Assembly: GCA_009780285.1 (NCBI GenBank) | Contig: WRAL01000028.1 | Location: forward strand, 1-9,558 | Source of the DNA: Treponema sp. | Lineage (GTDB): Bacteria; Spirochaetota; Spirochaetia; Treponematales; Breznakiellaceae | DNA: 9,558 bases | Direction: 5' to 3' | Shown here: positions 1-7,388 of the stretch, in pieces | Numbering within the stretch: position 1 is the stretch's first letter | Layout: each line of letters opens with the position of its first letter | Translations under genes and position numbers: made by a program | Notes under the pieces: generated by a model | What the model was told of the DNA's origin: nothing | Database searches by the model: none | The model's input: only the letters and a program-made list of their open reading frames with translations

Positions 1-921
1 GACCGCCGCGACGTTTCCCACGTGGCTAAAATGCCCCATCGTCACCGCGGCCCAGATCATCGCGATAACGCCTTCCAGAATCATCGCGCCGTAGAACGAC
101 ATGCGCCCTTCCTTTTCGTTCGTAAGGCATCGCGCCACGATAGGCGACTGCGTGGCGTGAAAGCCGGAAATCGCGCCGCATGCTATCGTAATAAATAGGA
201 AGGGAAAAATCCGCGCGAGAATATTGACGTCCCTGTCCGGCCTCATGTTCTGAAACGTGAACTCCGGGATATTCCGTATGTCGCCGGAAATAAACAGCAT
301 CGCCAGCATGCCGACCGCCATAAAAACCAGAATCGCGCCCAGGAAGGGATACAGCCGCGCGAGGATTTTGTCGATGGGCAGCAGGGTCGCGAAGATAAAG
401 TACACGATAATGCAGGCCACCGCGATATACAGGAACGCGTTGGTCTGCGCGTTCGGGGCGAACAGCCTTCCCAGCACCTGCGCCGGCGAGGTGACAAGCA
501 CCACGCCGATAAACATAAGAAGAACCAGCGAAAAAACGCGCATAATGGCGCGCGGCTTTTTGCCCAGGTAGATGCCCACGATTTCGGCGATGTTCGTCCC
601 GTTGTGCCTGAGCGAGATCATCCCGATCATGTAGTCGTGGACGGCGCCGGCGAAAATGCAGCCCAGCGCGATCCACAAAAACGCCGCCGGACCGAAAAAC
701 GCGCCGGCGATCGCGCCGAAAATGGGGCCGGTTCCCGCAATGTTGATAAGCTGAAGCGCCATCGCGCGCCACTTGGATATGGGCACGTAGTCGACGCCGT
801 CCCTCATCGCGAAGGCCGGCGTCTGCGCCTCCGCCTTGGGCTGAAAAACCCTTTCGACAATCTTGCCGTAAACCGCGTAGCCGATAATCAAAGCCGCGAT
901 TCCCAAAAGAAACGTAACCAT
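1..921 (-). CDS. cstA: CstA-family carbon-starvation / pyruvate-peptide transporter, N-terminal part (cut by window edge)
   Basis: An inner-membrane transporter of the CstA family, whose members import pyruvate (BtsT, CstA in E. coli) or peptides. Reading from ATG at 921, the frame stays open for 307 codons to base 1 with no stop, so the C-terminus lies outside. The protein starts MVTFLLGIAALIIGYAVYGK and then shows the family hallmarks GVDYVP (about residues 42-47) and LQLINIAGTGPIFGAIAGAF (about 55-74). HDYMIGMISLRHNG follows near 96-109, and several hydrophobic helices follow that. The very short N-terminus suggests the shorter CstA form of many anaerobes rather than the 701-residue E. coli protein; this cannot be confirmed without the other end. 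A GGAGA ribosome site (926-930) lies five bases before the ATG. It is transcribed divergently from the nucleoside importer. Substrate is not settled by sequence; family assignment is firm. Confidence 0.93.
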   Translation of the reverse strand, partial: MVTFLLGIAALIIGYAVYGKIVERVFQPKAEAQTPAFAMRDGVDYVPISKWRAMALQLINIAGTGPIFGAIAGAFFGPAAFLWIALGCIFAGAVHDYMIGMISLRHNGTNIAEIVGIYLGKKPRAIMRVFSLVLLMFIGVVLVTSPAQVLGRLFAPNAQTNAFLYIAVACIIVYFIFATLLPIDKILARLYPFLGAILVFMAVGMLAMLFISGDIRNIPEFTFQNMRPDRDVNILARIFPFLFITIACGAISGFHATQSPIVARCLTNEKEGRMSFYGAMILEGVIAMIWAAVTMGHFSHVGNVAAV

Positions 922-993
922 AAAATCTCCTTATAGTGGTTCTCCCGCAGTATCCTGCTCCCCAACAGAGCTTTTAGGAACCTTGCGGTAATA

Positions 994-1023
994 ATTGTAT
1001 ATCCTGCTTTCCGGGCATGGCAA
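994..1023 (-). promoter_or_regulatory. Candidate sigma-70 promoter for cstA
   Basis: On the minus strand TTGCCA (1018-1023; five of six matches to the -35 consensus) is followed 18 bases later by TACAAT (994-999; five of six matches to the -10). An overlapping TATACA would give 16-base spacing. Transcription would begin near 987, leaving a leader of about 65 bases before the cstA ATG. Seen by eye only. Confidence 0.55.
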
Positions 1024-1035
1024 CTGATAATTTGC

Positions 1036-1083
1036 GGAAATCATGCTAATTTTGAGAAATTCCCATGATTTCTTGGAAATTCC
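1036..1083. promoter_or_regulatory. Possible operator: GAAAT direct repeats and a 9-bp inverted repeat in the divergent region
   Basis: Three GAAAT cores start at 1037, 1056 and 1076, spaced 19 and 20 bases, about two helical turns. The last two are identical over GAAATTCC. A 9-bp inverted repeat, GAAATCATG (1037-1045) and CATGATTTC (1064-1072), overlaps them. The cluster sits just upstream of the cstA -35 box and between two divergent genes, a common place for a regulator site. No regulator is encoded in the window. Confidence 0.3.
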
Positions 1084-1156
1084 ACCTGCGGTCAATGAGG
1101 GCCGGAAAAAGGGCCGGAAACAGCCGCGAGCGCCAATCGGTCTCCCTAGCCGGCCC

Positions 1157-1185
1157 TTGCGCAATTTCCGCGCGGCGCGCATAAT
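1157..1185 (+). promoter_or_regulatory. Candidate promoter for the nucleoside-importer binding protein
   Basis: TTGCGC (1157-1162) and CATAAT (1180-1185, five of six matches to -10) are separated by exactly 17 bases. Transcription would start near 1192, giving a leader of about 26 bases that still includes the GGAGG ribosome site at 1208-1212. The -35 is weak (three of six), so an activator may be needed. Confidence 0.4.
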
Positions 1186-1217
1186 GAGGCATCTTAAATT
1201 TCGAGATGGAGGAAATC

Positions 1218-2312
1218 ATGAAGAAAGTTTTAGCCGTATCCATGTGCCTTCTCGTGGCTGGCTTTGCCTTCGCCGCGGGCGGAAGGGACGGAGGCGCCTC
1301 AGGCGGAGTGCGCTCGATTTTGCTGACCGACGCGACCGGAATCGACGACGCGTCGTTTAACGCCGCCGCCTGGCGCGGCATGCTTCAGTTCTACGGGGAC
1401 ACATGGGCGAACCCGGCCGGCCGGGGCCGCCTGTACGAGGCGATGACCGCCGCGACTATGGCCATGTACGACCCGAACCTTGCGCTGGCCGTGGACGAGG
1501 GCTTTGACCTTATAATCACCACGGGCTTTACCTGGGCCGACGCGACCGCGCGCTCCGCGGCCGCCAATCCAAGGCAGAACTATCTGATCGTCGACGTGGT
1601 TCTGGACAACCCCAACATCATGTCGGCCACCTTCGCCGAGCACGAGGGCAGCTTCCTCGTGGGCGCCGCCGCGGCGCTTCAGGCCATCGAGTCCGGCGTG
1701 ACCAACCCGCGCTTTGGCTTTATCGGCGGGATCGCCGGCGCGGTTATCACGCGCTTCCATGTCGGCTTCGTTCAGGGCGTGCGCTCAGTTCTTCCCAACG
1801 CCGACGTCCTTGAATTCTACGTCAACGACTGGGGCAACCCGGCCGCCGCGCTCCTTCAGGCGCGCAACTGGTACAACGACGGCGTGTTCGCGATTTTCTC
1901 GGCGGCCGGCGGAAGCGGCAACGGCACGATCCAGGCCGCCATCGAGATGCGCCAGGCCGGCCGCAACGTCTGGGCCATAGGCGTTGACTCCGACCAGTTC
2001 GAGTCGGGCATTTACGACGGGCGAAACTCCGCCGTCCTTACCTCCATGCTCAAGCAGGTGGAGGCGCCGGTGGTTTACGCCCTCAACGCGGTCAGGGACG
2101 GCACGTTCAGCGGGCGCAACCTTACCTTTGGCCTTGCCGACAACGGCGTGGGCTTCTCCGACGTCAACCCGGCGCTCAGCCGCGGCGTGGTCAACCAGGT
2201 CAACCAGATCAGGCAGAGGGTGATAAGCGGCGAGATCCCCGTCGCGGACACGCTGGCAAGGGCCAGGATGCTTCCCAACTTCCCCAATTTGGTTTTTGCC
2301 ATTGACGGCTAG
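1218..2312 (+). CDS. tmpC: BMP/PnrA-family nucleoside substrate-binding protein
   Basis: Periplasmic binding protein of an ABC importer, of the basic-membrane-protein (BMP) family that includes the purine-nucleoside receptor PnrA/TmpC of Treponema pallidum. The 364-residue protein has a cleavable signal (KK n-region, hydrophobic core, AFA-AGG near residue 19). It then has the family blocks DDASFN (43-48), EGSFLVGAAAAL (143-154), AAGGSGNG (229-236) and GVDSDQ (255-260), and a VLTSMLK block (273-279). Start choice: an in-frame ATG at 1206 is possible, but GGAGG at 1208-1212 lies five bases before ATG 1218, and that start gives a normal signal peptide. Unlike TmpC there is no lipobox: the only early cysteine is C10, preceded by M, so it is probably soluble rather than lipid-anchored. 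It heads the ATPase-permease operon but is separated from it by a strong terminator. Family confident; purine nucleoside as ligand is inferred. Confidence 0.93.
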   Translation: MKKVLAVSMCLLVAGFAFAAGGRDGGASGGVRSILLTDATGIDDASFNAAAWRGMLQFYGDTWANPAGRGRLYEAMTAATMAMYDPNLALAVDEGFDLIITTGFTWADATARSAAANPRQNYLIVDVVLDNPNIMSATFAEHEGSFLVGAAAALQAIESGVTNPRFGFIGGIAGAVITRFHVGFVQGVRSVLPNADVLEFYVNDWGNPAAALLQARNWYNDGVFAIFSAAGGSGNGTIQAAIEMRQAGRNVWAIGVDSDQFESGIYDGRNSAVLTSMLKQVEAPVVYALNAVRDGTFSGRNLTFGLADNGVGFSDVNPALSRGVVNQVNQIRQRVISGEIPVADTLARARMLPNFPNLVFAIDG

Positions 2313-2326
2313 TTTTTGATTATTTT

Positions 2327-2376
2327 GGCCCCCTCCGGCCGGGCTTCTTGCCCCGGCCGGAGGGGGCCGCGTTTTT
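2327..2376 (+). terminator. Strong intrinsic terminator between binding-protein and ATPase genes
   Basis: A perfect 17-bp stem (2327-2343 with 2352-2368, left arm GGCCCCCTCCGGCCGGG) with an 8-base loop is followed by GCG and five T. It begins 14 bases after the binding-protein stop. Partial read-through here would yield far more binding protein than membrane components, as in many ABC importer operons. I see no convincing separate promoter between 2377 and 2432. Confidence 0.85.
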
Positions 2377-2432
2377 AAGGCTCGCCGCGCTTTGTCGGCG
2401 GGACGTAATCGTTGCGCTAAAAAGGGGGCGCC

Positions 2433-3947
2433 GTGCAGGCGATTGAGCTGCTCGGAATAAGCAAGGCTTTTCCCGGAGTGCTTGCCAACGACGACATTAG
2501 TCTGAGCGTCGAGCAGGGGGAGATCCACGCGCTTCTCGGCGAGAACGGCGCCGGAAAATCGACCCTGATGTCCATACTTTTCGGCCTCTACGAAGCGGAT
2601 TCCGGGACGATACGGGTTCGGGGCAAAGAGGAAAAAATCCGCAGCCCGAACGACGCGGCCGCGCTGGGCATAGGCATGGTGCACCAGCACTTCAAGCTGG
2701 TCCACAACTTTACCGTCACCCAAAACATCACCCTGGGCCTTGAGCCGCGCGGCTTTTTGGGAAACCTGAGCTTTCGCGCCGCCGAGGCGCGCGTGGCCGA
2801 GCTTTCCCGCGTGTACGGCCTGGGCGTGGATCCCGGCGCGAAGGTCGAGAATATCACCGTGGGAATGCAGCAAAGGGTGGAAATCCTTAAAATCCTGTAC
2901 CGCGACGCGGATATCCTTATTTTCGACGAGCCCACCGCCGTCCTTATCCCGCAGGAAATCGACGAGCTGATCGCCGTCTTCCGCAGGCTAAAGTCCGAGG
3001 GCAAGACGATTCTTTTTATCACCCACAAGCTAAAGGAAATAAAGGCCGTGGCCGACCGCTGCACCATTTTGCGCCACGGCAGGCGCGTGGACACGGTGCA
3101 GGTGGCCGGAACCAGCGAGCGCGAGCTTGCCGAAAAAATGGTGGGGCGCTCGGTCTCGTTCCGCATGGACAAAAAGCCGGCGCGGCCGGGCGCGCAGACC
3201 CTGCGCATCGAGGATCTTACCGTGATAGGCGCCAAGGGAACTGAGGCGGTAAGCGCGCTTTCCCTTGAGCTTTGCGCGGGCGAGGTTCTGGGAATCGCCG
3301 GCGTGGACGGAAACGGCCAGTCCGAGCTGGTCGGCGCGATCTCGGGCCTTTTGCCGGCGCAGGGCGGGAAAATCCTTTTGGAAGGGCGCGACGTTTCCCG
3401 GCTGAGCATTAAGGCTCGCAACGAGGCCGGGATTTCGATAGTCCCCGAGGACAGGCAGAAGCACGGCCTTGTCCTTGACTTTCGCGTCGACGAAAACCTT
3501 ATCCTTCGCGGCTTTCGCGCCGAGCCTTTTTCCAGTCCCAGGGGCTTTTTGCGCTTTAGGAATATTTTCGAGCATGCCAAGGCGCTTATAAAGGACTTCG
3601 ACATACGCGCAGGGCGCGGGCCGGAGACCCAGGCAAAGTCCATGTCCGGCGGAAACCAGCAAAAAGTGATCGTGGCGCGCGAGATAGACCGTTCGCCCAA
3701 GCTGCTCGTGGTTTCGCAGCCCACGCGCGGCCTTGACGTGGGCGCCATCGAGTACATCCATCGCCGAATAATCGAGGAGCGGGACAAGGGCTGCGCCGTC
3801 CTTCTCGTTTCCTTCGAGCTGGAGGAGATTCTCAACCTTTGCGACCGGATCGCCGTCATTTCCGACGGCCGGATACTCGGCGTTCTTCCGGCGCAGGGAG
3901 CCGACGAGCGGCGCATAGGGGCCATGATGGGGGGCGTTCATGAATAA
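2433..3947 (+). CDS. Nucleoside ABC importer ATPase, two ATP-binding domains (YufO/NupA type)
   Basis: Cytoplasmic ATPase of a nucleoside/sugar-type ABC importer with both nucleotide-binding domains in one 504-residue chain, the usual length. Domain 1 has Walker A GENGAGKS (36-43), Q85 of the Q-loop, a VGMQQ signature (143-147), Walker B ILIFDEP with catalytic E166, and H198. Domain 2 is degenerate as in the family: Walker A region AGVDGNGQS (289-297, no lysine), an intact SGGNQQK signature (405-411), Walker B LLVVSQPTRG with Q429 in place of glutamate, and S460 where the switch histidine would be. One site should therefore hydrolyse ATP and the other mainly bind it. The start is GTG at 2433, preceded by AAGGGGG four bases upstream. 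The stop overlaps the next gene by 8 bases, indicating translational coupling. Resembles YufO/NupA of Firmicutes and the treponemal BMP-linked ATPases. Confidence 0.94.
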   Translation: MQAIELLGISKAFPGVLANDDISLSVEQGEIHALLGENGAGKSTLMSILFGLYEADSGTIRVRGKEEKIRSPNDAAALGIGMVHQHFKLVHNFTVTQNITLGLEPRGFLGNLSFRAAEARVAELSRVYGLGVDPGAKVENITVGMQQRVEILKILYRDADILIFDEPTAVLIPQEIDELIAVFRRLKSEGKTILFITHKLKEIKAVADRCTILRHGRRVDTVQVAGTSERELAEKMVGRSVSFRMDKKPARPGAQTLRIEDLTVIGAKGTEAVSALSLELCAGEVLGIAGVDGNGQSELVGAISGLLPAQGGKILLEGRDVSRLSIKARNEAGISIVPEDRQKHGLVLDFRVDENLILRGFRAEPFSSPRGFLRFRNIFEHAKALIKDFDIRAGRGPETQAKSMSGGNQQKVIVAREIDRSPKLLVVSQPTRGLDVGAIEYIHRRIIEERDKGCAVLLVSFELEEILNLCDRIAVISDGRILGVLPAQGADERRIGAMMGGVHE

Positions 3948-5079
3948 GCTTTTTCCCGGCAAAGGAACCGGCGCGCGATTGCTGGAAGCCTTCGCCGCCT
4001 CGAGCGCGCTTGTTTCGGTGGCCGTGGTGGCGCTGGGCTTTTTGGTCGCGACGGTTCTTCTTTTGCTTATAGGCCGCAATCCGGCCGGAATGTACGAGGC
4101 GATCGTCCAGGTGGTAAGCGGCTTCGACATTCGCCCGGGACGCGGCGGCTGGAACCCCCGGCACATAGGCGAATGGGTGATGCTTTCAAGCCCGCTTATT
4201 TTGTGCGGGCTTTCCATGGCCTTCGCCTTTAGGACCGGCCTTTTCAACATAGGCGCCGAGGGCCAGTACATAGTGGGCCTTACCTTCGCGCAGATAATGG
4301 CGCATAGCTTTCCGCCCATTCCGGCGCTGCATCAAATCGTGGCGGTAAGCTCCGGCGTTATGGCAGGCGCGATCTGGGGCGGGATCGTGGGCTTTTTCAA
4401 GGCGCGCTATCGCGTTTCCGAGGTGGTCGCCACGATAATGATGAACTACATCGCGCTTTTCGGCCACCGGGTAATCACCCTGCGGCTTCCCGGCGCTCTT
4501 CCCCACAGAACCCCGGACTTTCCCCAAACGGCGACCCTGGCCAGCCCGATCCTTTCGGCGCTTACCAACGGCTCCAGGCTCAACCACGCGCTTTGGCTTA
4601 CGATAGCGGCCGTCGTCGCCTACTGGCTTATAATGGAAAAAACCAAGCTGGGCTACTCGCTTCGCGCCACCGGCTTTAACAGGGACGCGGCGCTTTACGG
4701 CGGGATAAACGTAAAGGCCAACATCACCGCCGCGATGGGAATAGCCGGGGGCTTCGCAGGCCTTGCCGGGGCCACGGTCGCGCTGGGGCTTTTCGGGCAC
4801 GGATGGGTGCTTCAGTCCTTTATCGGCTATGGCTTTGAGGGAATCGCCGTCGCGCTCGTGGGAAACAGCACGGCGCTGGGCGTCGCGCTGGCTGGCCTGC
4901 TTTTCGGCATGCTCAGGTCGGCGCAGCCAATAATGCAGATACGGCAGATCCCCATGGAAATTACGTCGATCATCGTAGGCCTTGTCGTGATATTCATCTC
5001 CCTGCGCGCCGGGATGCGCCTCCTGATAGACAAGCGGATGAAGGAAAGGGTGCGGCGCGAAAAAGAGGAGGACGCATGA
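3940..5079 (+). CDS. Nucleoside ABC importer permease 1 (YufP/NupB type)
   Basis: Integral membrane permease of the BPD_transp_2 (LivH/RbsC-like) family, forming half of the nucleoside channel with the next gene product. The 379-residue protein has a first helix near residues 23-44. After a periplasmic loop come FNIGAEGQYIVGL (102-114), GFFKARYRVSEVVATIMMNY (151-170), LRATGFNRDAALYGGINV (241-258) and GYGFEGIAVALVG (297-309). The NIGAEGQ and RVSEVVATIMMNYIA blocks are characteristic of permeases paired with BMP-type binding proteins. The C-terminal tail from about 363 is charged (RMKERVRREKEEDA) and cytoplasmic. ATG 3940 lies inside the end of the ATPase gene, with a G-rich ribosome site at 3929-3934. 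Its TGA overlaps the next ATG by 4 bases. Function by family and context is secure; substrate is inferred as nucleosides. Confidence 0.93.
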   Translation: MNKLFPGKGTGARLLEAFAASSALVSVAVVALGFLVATVLLLLIGRNPAGMYEAIVQVVSGFDIRPGRGGWNPRHIGEWVMLSSPLILCGLSMAFAFRTGLFNIGAEGQYIVGLTFAQIMAHSFPPIPALHQIVAVSSGVMAGAIWGGIVGFFKARYRVSEVVATIMMNYIALFGHRVITLRLPGALPHRTPDFPQTATLASPILSALTNGSRLNHALWLTIAAVVAYWLIMEKTKLGYSLRATGFNRDAALYGGINVKANITAAMGIAGGFAGLAGATVALGLFGHGWVLQSFIGYGFEGIAVALVGNSTALGVALAGLLFGMLRSAQPIMQIRQIPMEITSIIVGLVVIFISLRAGMRLLIDKRMKERVRREKEEDA

Positions 5080-5993
5080 CGGACTTTTTGCAGGTTTTGT
5101 GGAACATGATGCCCTCCACTTTTTTGATCGCCTCCCCGATCCTTATCGCCGCGATTGGCGGGATGATCTGCGAGCGCGCCGGCGTGGTCAACATCGCGCT
5201 TGAGGGCCTTATGGTGCTCGGCGCGATGACGGCCGCCGTTACCAGCGTGCTTTTGGGCGGCGGCTCCGGCTTTTCGGCCTTCGTGGCGCTTTTGCTCGCA
5301 GCCATCGTCGGCGGGCTTTTTTCGCTCTTTCACGCCTTCGCGTCGGTAACCCTGCGCGCCGACCAGGTCGTTTCCGGCGCCGGGATCAACCTTTTGTCGC
5401 TGGGGCTTACCGTTTTCGTCTGCCAGCTCCTTTTTAACCAGGATCGCAGCCCGCCCCACGGCGGAGGGATGCGCGCCGGGCTTTTCGGCTTTTTTCCCAC
5501 GGTCTGGATCGCGCTGGCGCTTTTGGCCGTCGCCTGGTTCGTCCTGTACAGGCGGCCCTGGGGACTGCGCCTTCGCGCCGCCGGCGAGCACCCCGAGGCG
5601 CTGGCCTCCGCCGGCGTGAACGTGGCGCGGATTCGCTACGTCGCGGTAATTCTTTCCGGGCTTTTGGCCGGGCTTGCAGGCGGCGCCGCCGTTCTGACGC
5701 AGGACATACAGTTTACCGCCACGACGATCAACGGCACGGGCTTTATCGCGCTGGCCGCCGTGTCCTTCGGGCGCTGGCTTCCGCTTGGCATTCTCGGCTC
5801 GAGCTTTCTTTTCGGCATGGCCACCGCGCTGGCGATAAACTTTGTCAACATACGGGCGCTGCGCGAATTTTTCCCCTCGGAATTTTTCAGCGCGATGCCT
5901 TTTTTGATCACGCTCATAACCTTGATAATTTTCAGCGGGAAGGACTACGCGCCGCGCGCGATTGGCAAGCCTTTTGATAAGGGCAAGAGCTAG
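5076..5993 (+). CDS. Nucleoside ABC importer permease 2 (YufQ/NupC type)
   Basis: Second membrane half of the importer, also BPD_transp_2 family. The 305-residue protein carries ERAGVVNIALEGLMVLGA (33-50), the counterpart of the NIGAEGQ block in its partner. It also carries LRADQVVSGAGINLLSLGLT (93-112), LRAAGEHPEALASAGVNV (166-183) and GTGFIALAAVSFGRW (220-234). Hydrophobic helices fill most of the rest. The start overlaps permease 1 as ATGA, with a very good GAGGAGG ribosome site ending just before it, so the two permeases should be made in equal amounts. The TAG stop (5991-5993) abuts the first palindromic repeat directly, and that TAG matches the 5' edge of the repeat family. No U-rich intrinsic terminator follows; the hairpins may serve as the 3' end of the transcript. 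Confidence 0.94.
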   Translation: MTDFLQVLWNMMPSTFLIASPILIAAIGGMICERAGVVNIALEGLMVLGAMTAAVTSVLLGGGSGFSAFVALLLAAIVGGLFSLFHAFASVTLRADQVVSGAGINLLSLGLTVFVCQLLFNQDRSPPHGGGMRAGLFGFFPTVWIALALLAVAWFVLYRRPWGLRLRAAGEHPEALASAGVNVARIRYVAVILSGLLAGLAGGAAVLTQDIQFTATTINGTGFIALAAVSFGRWLPLGILGSSFLFGMATALAINFVNIRALREFFPSEFFSAMPFLITLITLIIFSGKDYAPRAIGKPFDKGKS

Positions 5994-6060
5994 GGCGAAT
6001 GTGCCGTAGGCACATTCGCCTCGGAGTTTTGCGGCAGGCTAAAGCCTGCCGCAAAACTCC
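5994..6060 (+). repeat. Two-hairpin palindromic module, copy 1
   Basis: Hairpin A has a 12-bp perfect stem (5994-6005 with 6009-6020, arm GGCGAATGTGCC, loop GTA). After TC comes hairpin B, a 17-bp perfect stem (6023-6039 with 6044-6060, arm GGAGTTTTGCGGCAGGC, loop TAAA). A GCGCGGTAAGG tail follows. No T-run follows either hairpin, so neither looks like an ordinary terminator. The bases just before hairpin A are the TAG stop of the permease gene. Confidence 0.9.
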
Positions 6061-6119
6061 GCGCGGTAAGGAATTACCGAACGTTGCGATTTTGCAAACC
6101 GAATATTCCGGAACACTAG

Positions 6120-6186
6120 GGCCAATCCGCCTTTGGCGGATTGGCCTCGGAGTTTTGCGGCAGGCTAAAGCCTGCCGCAAAACTCC
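6120..6186 (+). repeat. Two-hairpin palindromic module, copy 2
   Basis: Same architecture and orientation as copy 1. Hairpin A (6120-6131 with 6135-6146, arm GGCCAATCCGCC, loop TTT) differs in its stem interior from copy 1, yet pairing is perfect. Hairpin B (6149-6186) is identical to that of copy 1, loop included, and the tail is ACGCGGTAAGG. The preceding bases are again TAG. The 48 bases between the tail of copy 1 and this copy (6072-6119) show no gene or clear structure. Confidence 0.9.
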
Positions 6187-6320
6187 ACGCGGTAAGGGGA
6201 AGAGGTATTGGCCTTAGGGTTTTTCGGCGGGCCAAAGCCCGTTCGGAAACTCCACGCGGTAAGGGGAAGAGGTATTGGCCTTAGGGTTTTTCGGCGGGCT
6301 AAAGCCCGCTCGGAAACTCC
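6182..6320 (+). repeat. 67-bp tandem repeat of a decayed module (two full units plus start of a third)
   Basis: Units begin at 6182 and 6249, exactly 67 bases apart, and ACTCC of a third start is at 6316. The two units differ at two positions, both in the hairpin (loop CAAA versus TAAA; GCCCGT versus GCCCGC). Each unit holds the tail ACGCGGTAAGG, only the right part of hairpin A (TATTGGCC) and an imperfect hairpin B (GGGTTTTTCGGCGGGC with GCCCGCTCGGAAACTCC). This is decay plus local duplication of the modules just upstream. Confidence 0.85.
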
Positions 6321-6343
6321 ACGCGGCAAGGGCTCTGAACGTA

Positions 6344-7297
6344 TTACTTCGACAAAGGAAGGCCGCGCAGGAAGTCGAGTATCGGCTCCTCCCAGCTTCG
6401 CGCGGTTTCGCCCTGCGCAAGAAAGCCTTCGAAAGAGCGCGCGATGTGGCCTCTGATCTCGGCCGCGTCCTCGGGGCTGAGCCTTGCCGCCGGCTGCGCC
6501 AGTGCGCAGGTTTTGCAGCGGGCGGGGGAGCAGGACGCGCGTTTTCTCGCGGCCCTGCACCGCGCGCCGGGAAGAAGCGCCTCAGGCGGATCCTCGAAAA
6601 GCCGCGCGAGGAAGGCGCGGGCCTTTTCCGCCGGGAAAAGCGCCGCGTCGAAGCGAGTCAGCGCGTAAAGGGACGCGCCTATGCAGTTCGCGCTGTGCTG
6701 CTTGACAAAAAGAATCGCCTGGCAAACGGCCAGCGCGCCGCGCCGCATCTCCTCGATCTGATCCCGGCATTCGTCGTCGGCCCCAAGCTCGGCGATTATT
6801 CGCTCGAACTTTTCGCAGGCGTAAACCACGACCATAACGTGAAGGCTGGGAACGCACATCAGATGCGGGTCCAGAAGGTGAATCGCCATAAAGCCGGGCC
6901 GCGCGACGTAGAAGGGCCGCCGCGTCGTGGACATGTTCCTGCGGTACACGCGCGCAGCGAAGGCGTAAAGCCTGCCCATGTTTCGCAGAAGATCGCGTAT
7001 CGCGCCCTCGGAGGCGCGGGGGAACCGGCTGTCGAGAAAGGTCAGCGCGCGCAGCCAGTAGGGAACGAAGTCAATGTAGACGTCTATCCATTCCGGCGCG
7101 AAAGGGATGCGCTCGTCCAGGGGATGATCGGCCTGGCTGACGGGGATGCCGCGCGGCAAAAAGCGCGAGCAAGCCTGCTCGAAGAAAAAATTCCTGAAAA
7201 TAGAACCCATGCAACGAAGCGCCGGGCCGCGCAACGAGCGCTTGCCCAGCGAGATAAGGAAGGCTCGCCGCGAGGAAAAATCAAACACGCTGTCCAT
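6344..7297 (-). CDS. PAP2/AUR1-like protein of unknown substrate, with altered third motif
   Basis: A 317-residue protein that looks like a diverged member of the PAP2 (phosphatidic acid phosphatase type 2 / inositol-phosphotransferase) superfamily. Visible in order: ERIPFAPEWIDVYIDFVPYW (62-81), like the N-terminal IPF...Y segment of AUR1-like proteins; R120-x6-R127-P128, matching motif 1 (K/R-x6-RP); VPSLHV (149-154), motif 2 with H153; and FVKQHSANC (197-205) in the place of motif 3, with H201 but cysteine at 205 where HxxxD expects aspartate. A cysteine cluster follows (C247, C256, C261, C264). Hydrophobic stretches are short for a PAP2 membrane enzyme. The start at 7297 has AGGA a few bases upstream. 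An equally long frame on the opposite strand has no such motifs. Activity may be lost or changed. I do not recognise a characterised orthologue. Confidence 0.72.
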   Translation of the reverse strand: MDSVFDFSSRRAFLISLGKRSLRGPALRCMGSIFRNFFFEQACSRFLPRGIPVSQADHPLDERIPFAPEWIDVYIDFVPYWLRALTFLDSRFPRASEGAIRDLLRNMGRLYAFAARVYRRNMSTTRRPFYVARPGFMAIHLLDPHLMCVPSLHVMVVVYACEKFERIIAELGADDECRDQIEEMRRGALAVCQAILFVKQHSANCIGASLYALTRFDAALFPAEKARAFLARLFEDPPEALLPGARCRAARKRASCSPARCKTCALAQPAARLSPEDAAEIRGHIARSFEGFLAQGETARSWEEPILDFLRGLPLSK

Positions 7298-7388
7298 TGC
7301 CGCATCCTAGCGCGAGCGGCTCCGCTTTTGCAAGCTGGGGCCGCGCGGCCTTTTGGATCTAAGGCCTTTGATCTGGGCAACCATGGGT

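Noticed and set aside
26..772. Arginine- and histidine-rich minus-strand frame of 248 codons
   Set aside because: It is out of frame with the CstA frame that starts at 921 and shows clear family motifs through base 1; composition is typical of an off-frame read in GC-rich DNA.
1206..1217. Upstream ATG as the start of the binding-protein gene
   Set aside because: It overlaps the GGAGG ribosome site and would add four residues before the signal peptide; ATG 1218 has correct spacing.
2588..4319. Long minus-strand frames (445 and 429 codons) opposite the ATPase and permease genes
   Set aside because: They have no recognisable motifs, while the plus-strand frames carry complete ABC signatures and ordered overlaps.
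5994..6060. Ordinary intrinsic terminator of the importer operon
   Set aside because: Both hairpins are perfect, but neither is followed by a T-run.
5994..6320. CRISPR array
   Set aside because: The repeats are palindromic modules with no regular unique spacers of uniform length, and no cas gene is present.
7339..7350. 12-bp palindrome GGCCGCGCGGCC
   Set aside because: Short, GC-only and isolated in GC-rich DNA; likely chance.
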